The notes beneath the pieces are model-generated. The model saw nothing but the letters and a program-made list of their open reading frames with translations. It was not told the DNA's origin and did no database searches. From Paenibacillus contaminans (GTDB lineage: Bacteria > Bacillota > Bacilli > Paenibacillales > NBRC-103111), in contig NZ_QMFB01000006.1 of the NCBI RefSeq assembly GCF_003285015.1, positions 1 to 64,000 of the forward strand: a stretch of 64,000 nt of DNA. The letters are read 5' to 3'. Of the stretch, positions 28,145 to 34,988 are shown piece by piece; positions within the stretch are counted from its first letter, which is position 1; every line of letters begins with the position of its first letter. The position numbers were made by a program, and so were the translations under genes.

Positions 28145-28256
28145 GGGACAGGCCGCAAGTCATAAGACGGGGACTGAGGCAGGGACAGGTCGGAAGTCAA
28201 AAGACAGGGACTGAGACAGGAGACAGGTCAGAAGTCAAAAGACAGGGACTGAGACA
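28145..28256 (+). repeat. Three tandem copies of a 37-38 bp repeat
   Basis: Copies at 28145-28181, 28182-28218 and 28219-28256 share the pattern GGGACAGGTC, GAAGTCAAAAGAC, AGGGACTGAGACA, with few differences; a partial fourth copy runs toward the ribosome site of the next gene. The repeat is purine-rich on the plus strand and lies between two genes. It may be a slippage product; no function is evident. Confidence 0.9.
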
Positions 28257-28292
28257 AGAGAGTGTCAGTAGCTAGGAGACAGGGAGGTTTTC

Positions 28293-28670
28293 ATGAATAA
28301 ACAAGGGGCCAAAAGCTGGTACATCGTCGACGGATACTTGCCGTATAAAGGAAAGGTCGACGTAAACGAGTTCGAAGGCCATGAAGCGATTATGATACTG
28401 AATTGTCAGGATGAGGCTGCAAGTATTTGGATGGACATCTATTACGAGAACCGGGAGCCGGATTTGGATATTACCCTGTTTGTCGATGCCCGAAGGGTGA
28501 AGTGCATTCGTATGGACCATCCCGACGAGATCGGCGGGGTTCGGCTGGAACGGCAGCAGCAGTATGCGTTAAGATTCCGCAGCAATGTTGAAGTGATCGT
28601 CCAATACGGCCGCATGGACATCGCCCAGCCGAATTTGGCGTATATCGGCTTGATCGGATATTCGGAATAA
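28293..28670 (+). CDS. ASRT-family (sensory rhodopsin transducer-like) small-molecule-binding protein
   Basis: A 125-residue protein that fits the Anabaena sensory rhodopsin transducer family: SWYIVDGYLPYKG near the start, then FEGHEAIMILNCQDEAASIWMDIYYENREP. Only a few members work with rhodopsins; most are encoded with carbohydrate metabolism genes, and the fold has been proposed to bind small molecules. GGGAGG precedes the ATG. The location at the end of a sugar catabolic operon supports a sugar- or metabolite-binding role. There is no rhodopsin gene in the window. Confidence 0.8.
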   Translation: MNKQGAKSWYIVDGYLPYKGKVDVNEFEGHEAIMILNCQDEAASIWMDIYYENREPDLDITLFVDARRVKCIRMDHPDEIGGVRLERQQQYALRFRSNVEVIVQYGRMDIAQPNLAYIGLIGYSE

Positions 28671-28705
28671 AGAGAGAACCTCCATCGGAGATCGGAGAGT
28701 GCCGT

Positions 28706-29356
28706 ATGCACCCAGGCGCTATTATAACAAGCATTGGCCTTGATAAGCTGGCACGAGCCACCCTGCAAAAGCCGCTTTTCATCACGCAATTGGCGCTCGG
28801 CGACGGTGGGGCGGAAGCCAATCCAGCGCTTATGCCGACCATGACGGCATTGGCGAACGAAAAGTGGCGGGGAGCGGCATCGCCGCCGATCCGCGATCCG
28901 CAATCACCCGGTGTCTTGATATTTGAAGCTGCGATACCGCCCGGCTCGCTCAGCTTCGCGGCACGAGAACAAGCCTTATTCGACGCCGAAGGAGACATGA
29001 TCGCCATCGAGCGCATCCAAGGTATCGAAGATCGGAGCCGCAGTGCTGCTGAAGGAGACATGAGGGTGTCCGAACAAGCCAAGGGTGTTGATGATCGGAG
29101 CCGCGATGATGCCGAAGGAGACCTGATAGCTTCCAAACAAGCCAAGGGTATCGACAGGCTTGACCTCGACGCTGGAGCAGGCGATAATTTCGCCGTTCGT
29201 TTCCGTTTTCCATTAGAGACGGCAGCCCAAGCGGCTCTGTTTGCACCACAGGAGTTCGCAAACGGACGACCGTTTTCAAGCAAAGCCTCGACGTGTACGG
29301 GAAAATGCACGCAGTGCGAGAGAGAAATCGCTGGCTCGAGTAGATCCTGCATCTAG
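28706..29356 (+). CDS. Phage tail-collar-like protein with internal repeats, probably a relic
   Basis: A 216-residue reading frame. The N terminus, IITSIGLDKLARA, then FITQLALGDGGAEANP, resembles the tail-collar/tail-fibre protein family (DUF3751-like), and GDNFAVRFRFPLETAAQAAL resumes that similarity after an inserted block. The block is three 21-residue repeats beginning AEGD (residues 94-114, 115-135, 136-156). After about residue 180 the sequence becomes Cys/Ser-rich and unlike tail fibres, suggesting frameshift or truncation. No other phage structural genes are next to it, so it looks like a prophage remnant or a domesticated surface adhesin piece. Confidence 0.6.
   Translation: MHPGAIITSIGLDKLARATLQKPLFITQLALGDGGAEANPALMPTMTALANEKWRGAASPPIRDPQSPGVLIFEAAIPPGSLSFAAREQALFDAEGDMIAIERIQGIEDRSRSAAEGDMRVSEQAKGVDDRSRDDAEGDLIASKQAKGIDRLDLDAGAGDNFAVRFRFPLETAAQAALFAPQEFANGRPFSSKASTCTGKCTQCEREIAGSSRSCI
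28985..29173 (+). repeat. Three in-frame 63 bp repeats inside the tail-collar-like gene
   Basis: Three consecutive 63-base units, each starting GCYGAAGGAGAC, encode 21-residue repeats starting AEGD. Units two and three share AAGCCAAGGGT; units one and two share GATCGGAGCCGC. Divergence is moderate, so expansion is not very recent. Confidence 0.9.
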
Positions 29357-29391
29357 CGGAGAAGATTTCATAGAGAATGGGGCGAACGTCA

Positions 29392-29745
29392 CTATCTAAC
29401 CGTTAAACGCCTGCTCTCACCTGTTAATGAAGGGAAGGTAACTTTCAATTTCTTTACCTCAGGCACATAGGGAAATCGTAATTGACAAACTTGGAGAGCG
29501 CCTAGTGGAAAAAAACTTATTATCAATGAGGCTGTCCTCACTATTCCACCTGTAAAACGCTCGTTCTCGCCCCACAGTGAGGCAAACAACACTATCAATT
29601 TCGTTTGCCTCACTAATAATAACCATTGCCTCATTATGCCTCCGAAACGCAGGTTTTTGGCGATTGATAGTGAGGTTTGCCTTATGAACAGTAACCTTTT
29701 CCTTATTATATCTCTACGAAACAAGTCGTGAGCGGCGTGGAGCAT
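29392..29745. repeat. Copy of an AT-rich GTGAGGCAAAC-type intergenic repeat family
   Basis: The 29357-30062 interval holds no gene. It is rich in short motifs such as CAGTGAGGCAAAC, TTTGCCTCACT and AACGCTCGTTCTCGCC in both orientations. The same motifs fill 51290-51550, 22 kb away, showing a dispersed family. A reading frame on the minus strand across it has no recognisable domain and simply reflects the repeats. Similar material with less clear motifs continues to about 29960. Confidence 0.75.
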
Positions 29746-30062
29746 CCATCCAAACTATGAAGTTTTCGGATTGATGGCGACGACTATCCGTTACACAATC
29801 AACCCCCAAAACCCGCCGGAACACGAGTAATCGCCGAAAACAAATACCGTTTGTTTCCCTAACAAGTACCTTTTCCTCAATAACTCTTCAGAACTCGAGT
29901 CATCGCTCCTACTTATGAACGTAAACCATAGAAATGCAAAATGCTCTCGCAGAAGCGGCTTACGCAGCGAAGCGCCAAAATAAAGGCCGCCGGATATTAT
30001 TAAAATATCAATTTATATGTTTCACAATTAATTAAGCCTGATATTTTACCGGTAAATGCACC

Positions 30063-30112
30063 TGTCCTTAAGCGTATGCTTACGAAGTCGCTTTCTTCGA
30101 AAGCGTTTAGGA
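30063..30112 (+). promoter_or_regulatory. Long imperfect palindrome in the leader of the tailspike-like gene
   Basis: Outer arms GTCCTTAAGC and GCGTTTAGGAC pair imperfectly, and inner CGAAG/CTTCG and CGCTTTC-TTC-GAAAGCG stems lie between them. A second small hairpin, ACGGC-GAA-GCCGT, follows at 30112-30124. They sit 45-100 bases before the start codon and may form a leader structure or mark a repeat element; no ligand family is recognised. Confidence 0.4.
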
Positions 30113-30168
30113 CGGCGAAGCCGTTTATCCTTAATTCGTCTATACCAATTAATAAGGAGGCAAAATCG

Positions 30169-32379
30169 ATGATGGAAGAAAACAAACAGGCTGAGCCGGA
30201 AAGCTCCAAGCAGGGAAACGGCATTATCAGCAGAAGAAAGCTGCTGGCTTCGTTAGGGATGGCGGGGGCTACGATCGCTTCGATGGGTGTGCTTAACGGA
30301 ACGGTTTCGCCCGCTTTCGCCGACTCTGCGGATAAGAAGACGAAAGTGAAAGATTTGATGAGCATGAATTTCGTAGTGTCGACAACGATTGCGGAGCTGC
30401 GTGCGATGAGTAGTCCGGATGCGGACACGTTATACTATGTCGCCGATTTGGGTCAGGAAGGCGTATTTCACTATGATCCGTCTGATACTGCTTCCGCCGA
30501 TAACACGGGAACGATTCTCGTCTCCTCCTCAGGCGCGCGGTTCAAAAGAATTTACGACGGGGTTGTCCATGTCAATTGGTTCGGAGCGAAGGGCGACGGA
30601 ACGACGGACGATACGCAGGCGATTATTGCAGCGGACAATGTGGCCGACGGCGGCCTGGTGATGCTGACCAAACCATACAAATACTCGTTATCCGGACATA
30701 AGCTTAAGTCCCAGTTTATCGGCAATGGCAGTCTAACCAACTACACGGGCGTATATGCTCAAACATTTACCGGTACGGGAGCAAATGACGCTTTGATAAC
30801 CGGCGGTTTTACCGGAGGCTTCGACATCACTTTTTTGATCGAGGTGGGCACCTCATCGAATACAAGCTGGCGATGGTCTACGGACAACGGCGCGACTTGG
30901 ATATCGGACGAGTCCGTCATTTTGCCTGACGATACGCTTGTTACGACGCCTTTGACGATTAAAGCGACACCGCAAGCGCTTGGCTCCTCGGGACTCTTCG
31001 TGCAGTGGACCTCCGCTTCCGGTCACGCGATCGGGGATAAGTGGGCCGTACATACCGATAAAGCGATAAGACGGCTCGATATCAACGGGCTGGATCTTCG
31101 CGGACAGCCTCTGTTTAGGGAGGGCGGCACGAGAAGCGTAGGCTTCGGCAAAAATGTTTTCGGCTCCGGAGAGACGGTAGGCAGCGAAAATATCGGGTTC
31201 GGCGTAGATGTGCTTTCCTCCAATGTGAGGGGATTTGCCAATGTCGCAGTCGGTGTCAAAACCTTGGAAGCCAACGTTTCTGGCAATTACAACTGCGCCC
31301 TCGGTCCGCATGCGCTTAACGCCAATGTATCCGGTATTACGAACAGCGCTTTCGGCACGTACACGATGGGCGCCAATGAGACCGGCAGCGGCAACAGCGC
31401 CTTTGCTTCCGATGCTTTAAGGTACAACAAAAGCGGGGAATTAAACACCGCTGTCGGCACGCAGAGTATGTATCATAACGTTACCGGATGGCAAAATACG
31501 GCCGTAGGAGCTAACGCGTTACGAGGCGGCAATGAAAGTTTGTCCAATAACAAATCGTTTAATTACAACTGCGCCTTCGGTGAAAAGTCGCTGTTCTTCG
31601 GCGGCACCGAATTTTCGACGGCAATGGGGCATGAATCGCTCTATAAATCGCTTGCGGGCAAAAATGTCGGCGTAGGCGCCAAAGCCGGTGCGCTGATGAA
31701 TTACGGGGAGTTGAACGTTTTTGTCGGCTACGAGGCGGGACTCGGGGAAACGCGTAACCAGGACGGGGATTCGACGGGCTCCATTTGCTTAGGCGCATTT
31801 ACGGCGACAACGGGGGATGACGGAATTGCGATCGGCCGCGGGGTCGTGGCGGGACCGGGGCAAATTTTGCTTGGCGGGGTGCATAATCAAGCGGGCGTTT
31901 ATTTTTACGGTGCGCTTAACCCGCAGCTGGACGGGGTTCAAAATATCGGCCAGCCGGCCGGCAGATTCAACACGGTTTATGCAATGACCGGTTCGATCAA
32001 TACGTCGGACGAAAGGGAAAAAACGCCGATCGAGCAGCTTTCCGACAAAGAGCGGGCAGCGGCGCTGGAGATTAAAAAACATATCGGGAAGTTCAAGTTC
32101 AAGGAATCGATTAACCAAAAAGGCGAAAAGGCGAGATGGCATTTTGGCGTCGGCGCGCAAACCGTCAAGGAGATTTTCGAGAAGAACGGATTAGACGGGT
32201 TTGAGTACGGCTTATTGTGTTATGACGAATGGGACGACGCGTTCGATACCGTACCGGCCGTGAAAGACGAGAACGGAACCGAAATCGAGCCGGAGAAGAA
32301 GAATCGACGCTTGCATGCAGGGAACCGTTATGGCGTGCGGTATGACGAGCTGGCGATGTTTATTTTGGCGGCGATTTAA
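30169..32379 (+). CDS. Tat-exported tailspike-like protein with YadA-type repeats and S74 self-cleaving chaperone
   Basis: A 736-residue protein started at the ATG at 30169, eight bases after AAGGAGG. Residues 21-26 (SRRKLL) plus a hydrophobic stretch ending AFA form a Tat-like signal. Then comes a tailspike-type segment (VHVNWFGAKGDGTTDDTQAI), a linker, and a long series of GxxNxAxG-type YadA-like head repeats from about residue 320 to 540, which form trimeric beta-rolls. The C terminus is a peptidase S74 intramolecular chaperone (TSDEREKTPIEQL, ARWHFGVGAQTVKEIF, YGLLCYDEWDD). The catalytic dyad would be Ser613 and Lys618, five residues apart as in endosialidases, with cleavage before Ser613. 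No phage genes flank it, so a host surface fibre is plausible. Confidence 0.85.
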   Translation: MMEENKQAEPESSKQGNGIISRRKLLASLGMAGATIASMGVLNGTVSPAFADSADKKTKVKDLMSMNFVVSTTIAELRAMSSPDADTLYYVADLGQEGVFHYDPSDTASADNTGTILVSSSGARFKRIYDGVVHVNWFGAKGDGTTDDTQAIIAADNVADGGLVMLTKPYKYSLSGHKLKSQFIGNGSLTNYTGVYAQTFTGTGANDALITGGFTGGFDITFLIEVGTSSNTSWRWSTDNGATWISDESVILPDDTLVTTPLTIKATPQALGSSGLFVQWTSASGHAIGDKWAVHTDKAIRRLDINGLDLRGQPLFREGGTRSVGFGKNVFGSGETVGSENIGFGVDVLSSNVRGFANVAVGVKTLEANVSGNYNCALGPHALNANVSGITNSAFGTYTMGANETGSGNSAFASDALRYNKSGELNTAVGTQSMYHNVTGWQNTAVGANALRGGNESLSNNKSFNYNCAFGEKSLFFGGTEFSTAMGHESLYKSLAGKNVGVGAKAGALMNYGELNVFVGYEAGLGETRNQDGDSTGSICLGAFTATTGDDGIAIGRGVVAGPGQILLGGVHNQAGVYFYGALNPQLDGVQNIGQPAGRFNTVYAMTGSINTSDEREKTPIEQLSDKERAAALEIKKHIGKFKFKESINQKGEKARWHFGVGAQTVKEIFEKNGLDGFEYGLLCYDEWDDAFDTVPAVKDENGTEIEPEKKNRRLHAGNRYGVRYDELAMFILAAI

Positions 32380-32407
32380 GGTACGGCGTGTCCGGTATGA
32401 AAACATA

Positions 32408-32437
32408 CGCTCCCGCTGCGGCAGCGCAGCGGGAGCG
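32408..32437 (+). terminator. GC-rich hairpin after the tailspike-like gene
   Basis: Arms CGCTCCCGCTGC and GCGCAGCGGGAGCG form a very stable stem about 30 bases after the stop codon. A T run is missing, so termination efficiency is uncertain. Confidence 0.6.
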
Positions 32438-32504
32438 GCTGGAGACAGGCGATGGTCATGAAGTGAGGAACGAAGCAAGCGGCCTGCCTGCGTAATGGTG
32501 CGCA

Positions 32505-33017
32505 TTAGAATGAAAAATAAGATTCGGATACTTCGATTAAATAAGCGTGATGGCGTGCAAGTTCGTTCTTATTTTCTTGGGATGACTGCAGCAAGAGCTT
32601 GTCAGCCAAATCAATCAAAGCAGCTTCCGCGGTTCCTCTTCGTTCCGCGCCCCAGGCGCCGCTTCCCGTTTGGACGATTTGCAGAGCTTCGGCCACGGGA
32701 AGACCTTTCAGCCGCATATAAACGGAAGCCCAGCGCACAAGGTCGAAATGCCCTTGCGGATAAGTCATGGCGAACGTCCCCCAACCGCAATAGCCGCCGC
32801 TCGTTATTTTGAACAGCCCGCAGCAGAATTCGCCGCATTTCTCGGGGTGTGCGGTTGACTGCCAACACCTATCGCCCAACTGCGCATTGGGAGCTGCGCG
32901 CGGAGCCGGATGTTTCATGATGGCGCGGTCAAAACGAAACAGCTCCATAGAATCGATTTTGCAGTTCATGAGAGTCAAGTCGTACAAACCGGGCGCAAAC
33001 TCTGTAATCGATGCCAT
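32505..33017 (-). CDS. Unknown cysteine-containing protein behind a c-di-AMP riboswitch
   Basis: A 170-residue protein, started at the ATG at 33017, which has GGAGAG eight bases upstream; the frame is open for 17 more codons but without a ribosome site. I do not recognise the family. It has a cluster of Cys residues (HPEKCGEFCCGLFK and GGYCGWG), several aromatic residues, a central helix-rich part (ASVYMRLKGLPVAEALQIVQ) and an acidic C terminus. No signal peptide or membrane segment is seen. It lies downstream of a riboswitch and terminator on the same strand, so its expression should fall when c-di-AMP is high. That suggests a role in potassium, osmotic or cell-wall homeostasis. Confidence 0.7.
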   Translation of the reverse strand: MASITEFAPGLYDLTLMNCKIDSMELFRFDRAIMKHPAPRAAPNAQLGDRCWQSTAHPEKCGEFCCGLFKITSGGYCGWGTFAMTYPQGHFDLVRWASVYMRLKGLPVAEALQIVQTGSGAWGAERRGTAEAALIDLADKLLLQSSQENKNELARHHAYLIEVSESYFSF

Positions 33018-33070
33018 AGTCGGCACTCTCCTTATATGCTGGAAATGATAGCCCGCAAATCCGTCCATGC

Positions 33071-33111
33071 AAAAAAAGCCCTAAAGAGCAGAGAAAACGC
33101 TGCACTCGGGC
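33071..33111 (-). terminator. Riboswitch expression-platform terminator (minus strand)
   Basis: On the minus strand GCCCGAGTGCAG pairs with CTGCTCTTTAGGGC and is followed by seven T residues. It lies between the riboswitch aptamer and the start of the unknown gene, the normal position for a transcription-off switch. Confidence 0.85.
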
Positions 33112-33154
33112 TTTTTCCGCACGTTCGGATTAGGGTGCAGAGGCGCCGGTAAAG

Positions 33155-33305
33155 GTTTCTCTCTCAATGCGTTTACGAGGTTAGCTGTCGGATTCGGGCT
33201 TGAGAGTGCCCTACACTTGCCGGCGTAAGCAAGCAAGCGATTCACCCCATGGACCCATTCTATATAGGAACGAGCCCGGATGGTTCCCCCGTTTCCCTCA
33301 CGGGA
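33155..33305 (-). ncRNA. ydaO/yuaA-type c-di-AMP riboswitch (minus strand)
   Basis: Read on the minus strand the conserved blocks appear in order: AACGGGGGAACC, ATGGGGTGAATCGC, TAGGGC then CTCTC, CCGAATCC, and CAGCTAACCTCGTAA. One change from consensus is GACAGCTAACC instead of GTCAGCTAACC. A terminator follows. It faces the unknown gene at 32505-33017 and is divergent from the two kdp-facing riboswitches. Confidence 0.92.
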
Positions 33306-33684
33306 ATTCAACATAGATACGGAAATATCGGGTTATTGATTGGAATCATACGACGTTTCCGTAAATCATGTAAAACGCGAATCGGAGGGTTAAACGTGAT
33401 TTATTGGCGTTTTTACTATAAGAAAGCGATTTCAAAAGCAAGCTTCATTTATTTTCCATCTATTTGCTCCGGCTAGCTGCTATTTTCTTGATTTTGCAGA
33501 AAAGCCGAGAAATAGAGAGTATCATGCAGGAATCCGGAGATCGAAATGAATTTAGCCGTCTGCAATGCTTGGCAGTGCCGGATTTGCATCGCGGCGATTC
33601 TTTACAGACCGAAGCAACGAGCGTATGATTCAACTCATGATTATGACGAAGTTTCCCATTACTGAATCGCTTAATTTCCTTGCC
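33306..33684. other. Divergent promoter region between riboswitches
   Basis: About 380 AT-rich bases with no convincing gene. It must hold the promoters that drive the left-facing and right-facing riboswitch transcripts, but I could not assign -35 and -10 boxes with confidence. Confidence 0.5.
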
Positions 33685-33850
33685 AGACCAGGAAAACGGG
33701 GGAACCAATAAAGCGGTGCGCAAGCGGTGTGAGAGCCGTTGCTGCATCGTTTGGGGTGAATTCCGAATCGAAGAGCCATGGATTTTCGGTTCGGATAGGG
33801 CGACTCTCACTGCCCGAATCCGTCAGCTAACCTCGTAAGCGTTGGGACGC
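33685..33850 (+). ncRNA. ydaO/yuaA-type c-di-AMP riboswitch, first of two before kdp
   Basis: Conserved blocks in order: AAACGGGGGAACC, TTGGGGTGAATTCC, ATAGGGCGACTCTCACTGCC, CGAATCCGTCAGCTAACC and TCGTAAGCG. This is an intact aptamer for cyclic di-AMP. A terminator at 33938-33972 follows, then a second complete aptamer, before the kdp operon. Confidence 0.95.
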
Positions 33851-33937
33851 AGCTAATTTGGTTATAGGAATCGCACTTGATTTCTAACTGAAGGCGTTGC
33901 ATGGAGAGAGGATGATGAAGCTTGTGATCGTTCGCTG

Positions 33938-33972
33938 CGACCACAGGGCTTAGACCTCTGTGGTTATTTTCT
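33938..33972 (+). terminator. Terminator of the first kdp riboswitch
   Basis: ACCACAG and CTGTGGT form a stem around GGCTTAGACCT, followed by TATTTTCT. It lies between the two aptamers, so the first riboswitch has its own expression platform. Confidence 0.75.
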
Positions 33973-34014
33973 GCTGTCTATTTTTGAAAAAGGTTTTCAA
34001 TCGCTGAATCCTTG

Positions 34015-34165
34015 AATGGAAAAGGAACGGGGGAACCAACCGAAGAACGCGATTCTTGATCGCTTCTTCCTGGGGTGAATCCCCGGCGCCGGAAACGGAC
34101 GCCGGGGTAGGGCGACTCTCACGCCCGAATCCGTCAGCTAACCTCGTAAGCGTACCCGAGAGAGG
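34015..34165 (+). ncRNA. ydaO/yuaA-type c-di-AMP riboswitch, second of two before kdp
   Basis: Blocks GGAACGGGGGAACC, CTGGGGTGAATCCCC, GTAGGGCGACTCTCACGCC, CGAATCCGTCAGCTAACC and TCGTAAGCG are all present. The variable stem (CCCCGGCG and CGCCGGGG) differs from the first copy, so the two are homologous rather than a fresh duplication. A terminator follows at 34209. Confidence 0.95.
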
Positions 34166-34208
34166 CAACATTTTTCGTGCTTTGACACGGTTTATATCCT
34201 GTGCCGAA

Positions 34209-34249
34209 GAAGCCGGAGAAGAGTACCTCTTCCTGAAGGCTTCTTTTTT
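34209..34249 (+). terminator. Terminator of the second kdp riboswitch
   Basis: GAAGCC and GGCTTC arms, with an inner AGAG/CTCT stem, are followed by six T residues. It is located just before the first gene of the kdp operon. Confidence 0.9.
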
Positions 34250-34323
34250 GATGCCTGATAGAGGTTGTTCAATAAGTCGCCTTTTTGAACAAATCCGGGA
34301 AAATCACAGGAGGAAACATATCG

Positions 34324-34749
34324 ATGGACATGTCCAAGGAGTATATTTTGGTATCCGCACCGAGTCAAGCAGGCCTTTCATTCATTCGTTTGCTGTTGCT
34401 GCAGCGCATTCCTTTTGCGGCGATCGTCAATAATAAGCGGGAGCTGGAAATCCTGCATGAAATTGGCGTGAAAAACATCATTTTGATCGATACGACGCAA
34501 GAACAAACGTGGCACATACCGGACTACCCGATCGGCAACATTTATTTGTTTGAAAAAAGCTTTACCTTATGCTGCCGATATCTTCGCATATGCCGAACGT
34601 GGACGTCAAAGCCGGTCTACGTCATAACGCAATCGTGCAATCCGAGAATCGTCTATAAAGGACTCGGTGCCGATTATGTCATTCATACGAACGGCGATGA
34701 AGTATCGTTCTTGATCCAATCGCCGGTGAAACAAGGGGAAGCGAAATAA
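34324..34749 (+). CDS. Small Rossmann-like protein leading the kdp operon
   Basis: About 141 residues from the ATG at 34324, ten bases after AGGAGG. The N terminus, YILVSAPSQAGLSFIRLLLLQ, then IPFAAIVNN, reads like a nucleotide-binding Rossmann beta-alpha-beta unit with a weakened glycine motif; CNPRIVYKGLGADYVIHTNGDE near the end resembles the end of a TrkA-N/KTN-like domain. I infer an NAD- or nucleotide-binding regulator of potassium transport, but this is not established. It is the first gene under the tandem c-di-AMP riboswitches and is followed by tiny membrane proteins and kdpA-C. Confidence 0.7.
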   Translation: MDMSKEYILVSAPSQAGLSFIRLLLLQRIPFAAIVNNKRELEILHEIGVKNIILIDTTQEQTWHIPDYPIGNIYLFEKSFTLCCRYLRICRTWTSKPVYVITQSCNPRIVYKGLGADYVIHTNGDEVSFLIQSPVKQGEAK

Positions 34750-34774
34750 TGGGAAGGAATGGGGGCAAACCGTC

Positions 34775-34885
34775 ATGACGGACATTTATATGATTTTGAT
34801 TCTTGCAGGTACTTATGCGCTGTTTTCCGGTTTCTTGTTCTGGTGCGGCCGAATCGTCGATGAGACAGGGGGCGAACGAACATGA
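34775..34885 (+). CDS. 36-residue membrane protein before kdpF
   Basis: A short frame encoding one hydrophobic helix (MILILAGTYALFSGFLFWC) and a charged C terminus ending GGERT. Its stop overlaps the kdpF start (ATGA). The position and size suggest a small accessory subunit of the Kdp complex or of its regulation. The ribosome site is weak (GGGGG about ten bases upstream). Confidence 0.7.
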   Translation: MTDIYMILILAGTYALFSGFLFWCGRIVDETGGERT

Positions 34886-34959
34886 TCGTCGTTTATGCTT
34901 TTGCCGTATTCATTTTTCTTTACTTGATATACGCGCTGATTAACCCGGAAAAATTTTAA
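34882..34959 (+). CDS. kdpF: KdpF, small subunit of the potassium ATPase
   Basis: A 25-residue protein, one transmembrane helix followed by ALINPEKF, the conserved ending of KdpF. It stabilises the KdpABC complex in the membrane. It overlaps the preceding small frame by four bases and is followed by kdpA after 29 bases. Confidence 0.92.
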   Translation: MIVVYAFAVFIFLYLIYALINPEKF

Positions 34960-34988
34960 AGGCTTGAATAAGGAGGACGTTGCGTACC

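Noticed and set aside
30419..30661. Short plus-strand frames inside the tailspike-like gene
   Set aside because: They are alternative frames of a clearly coding region.
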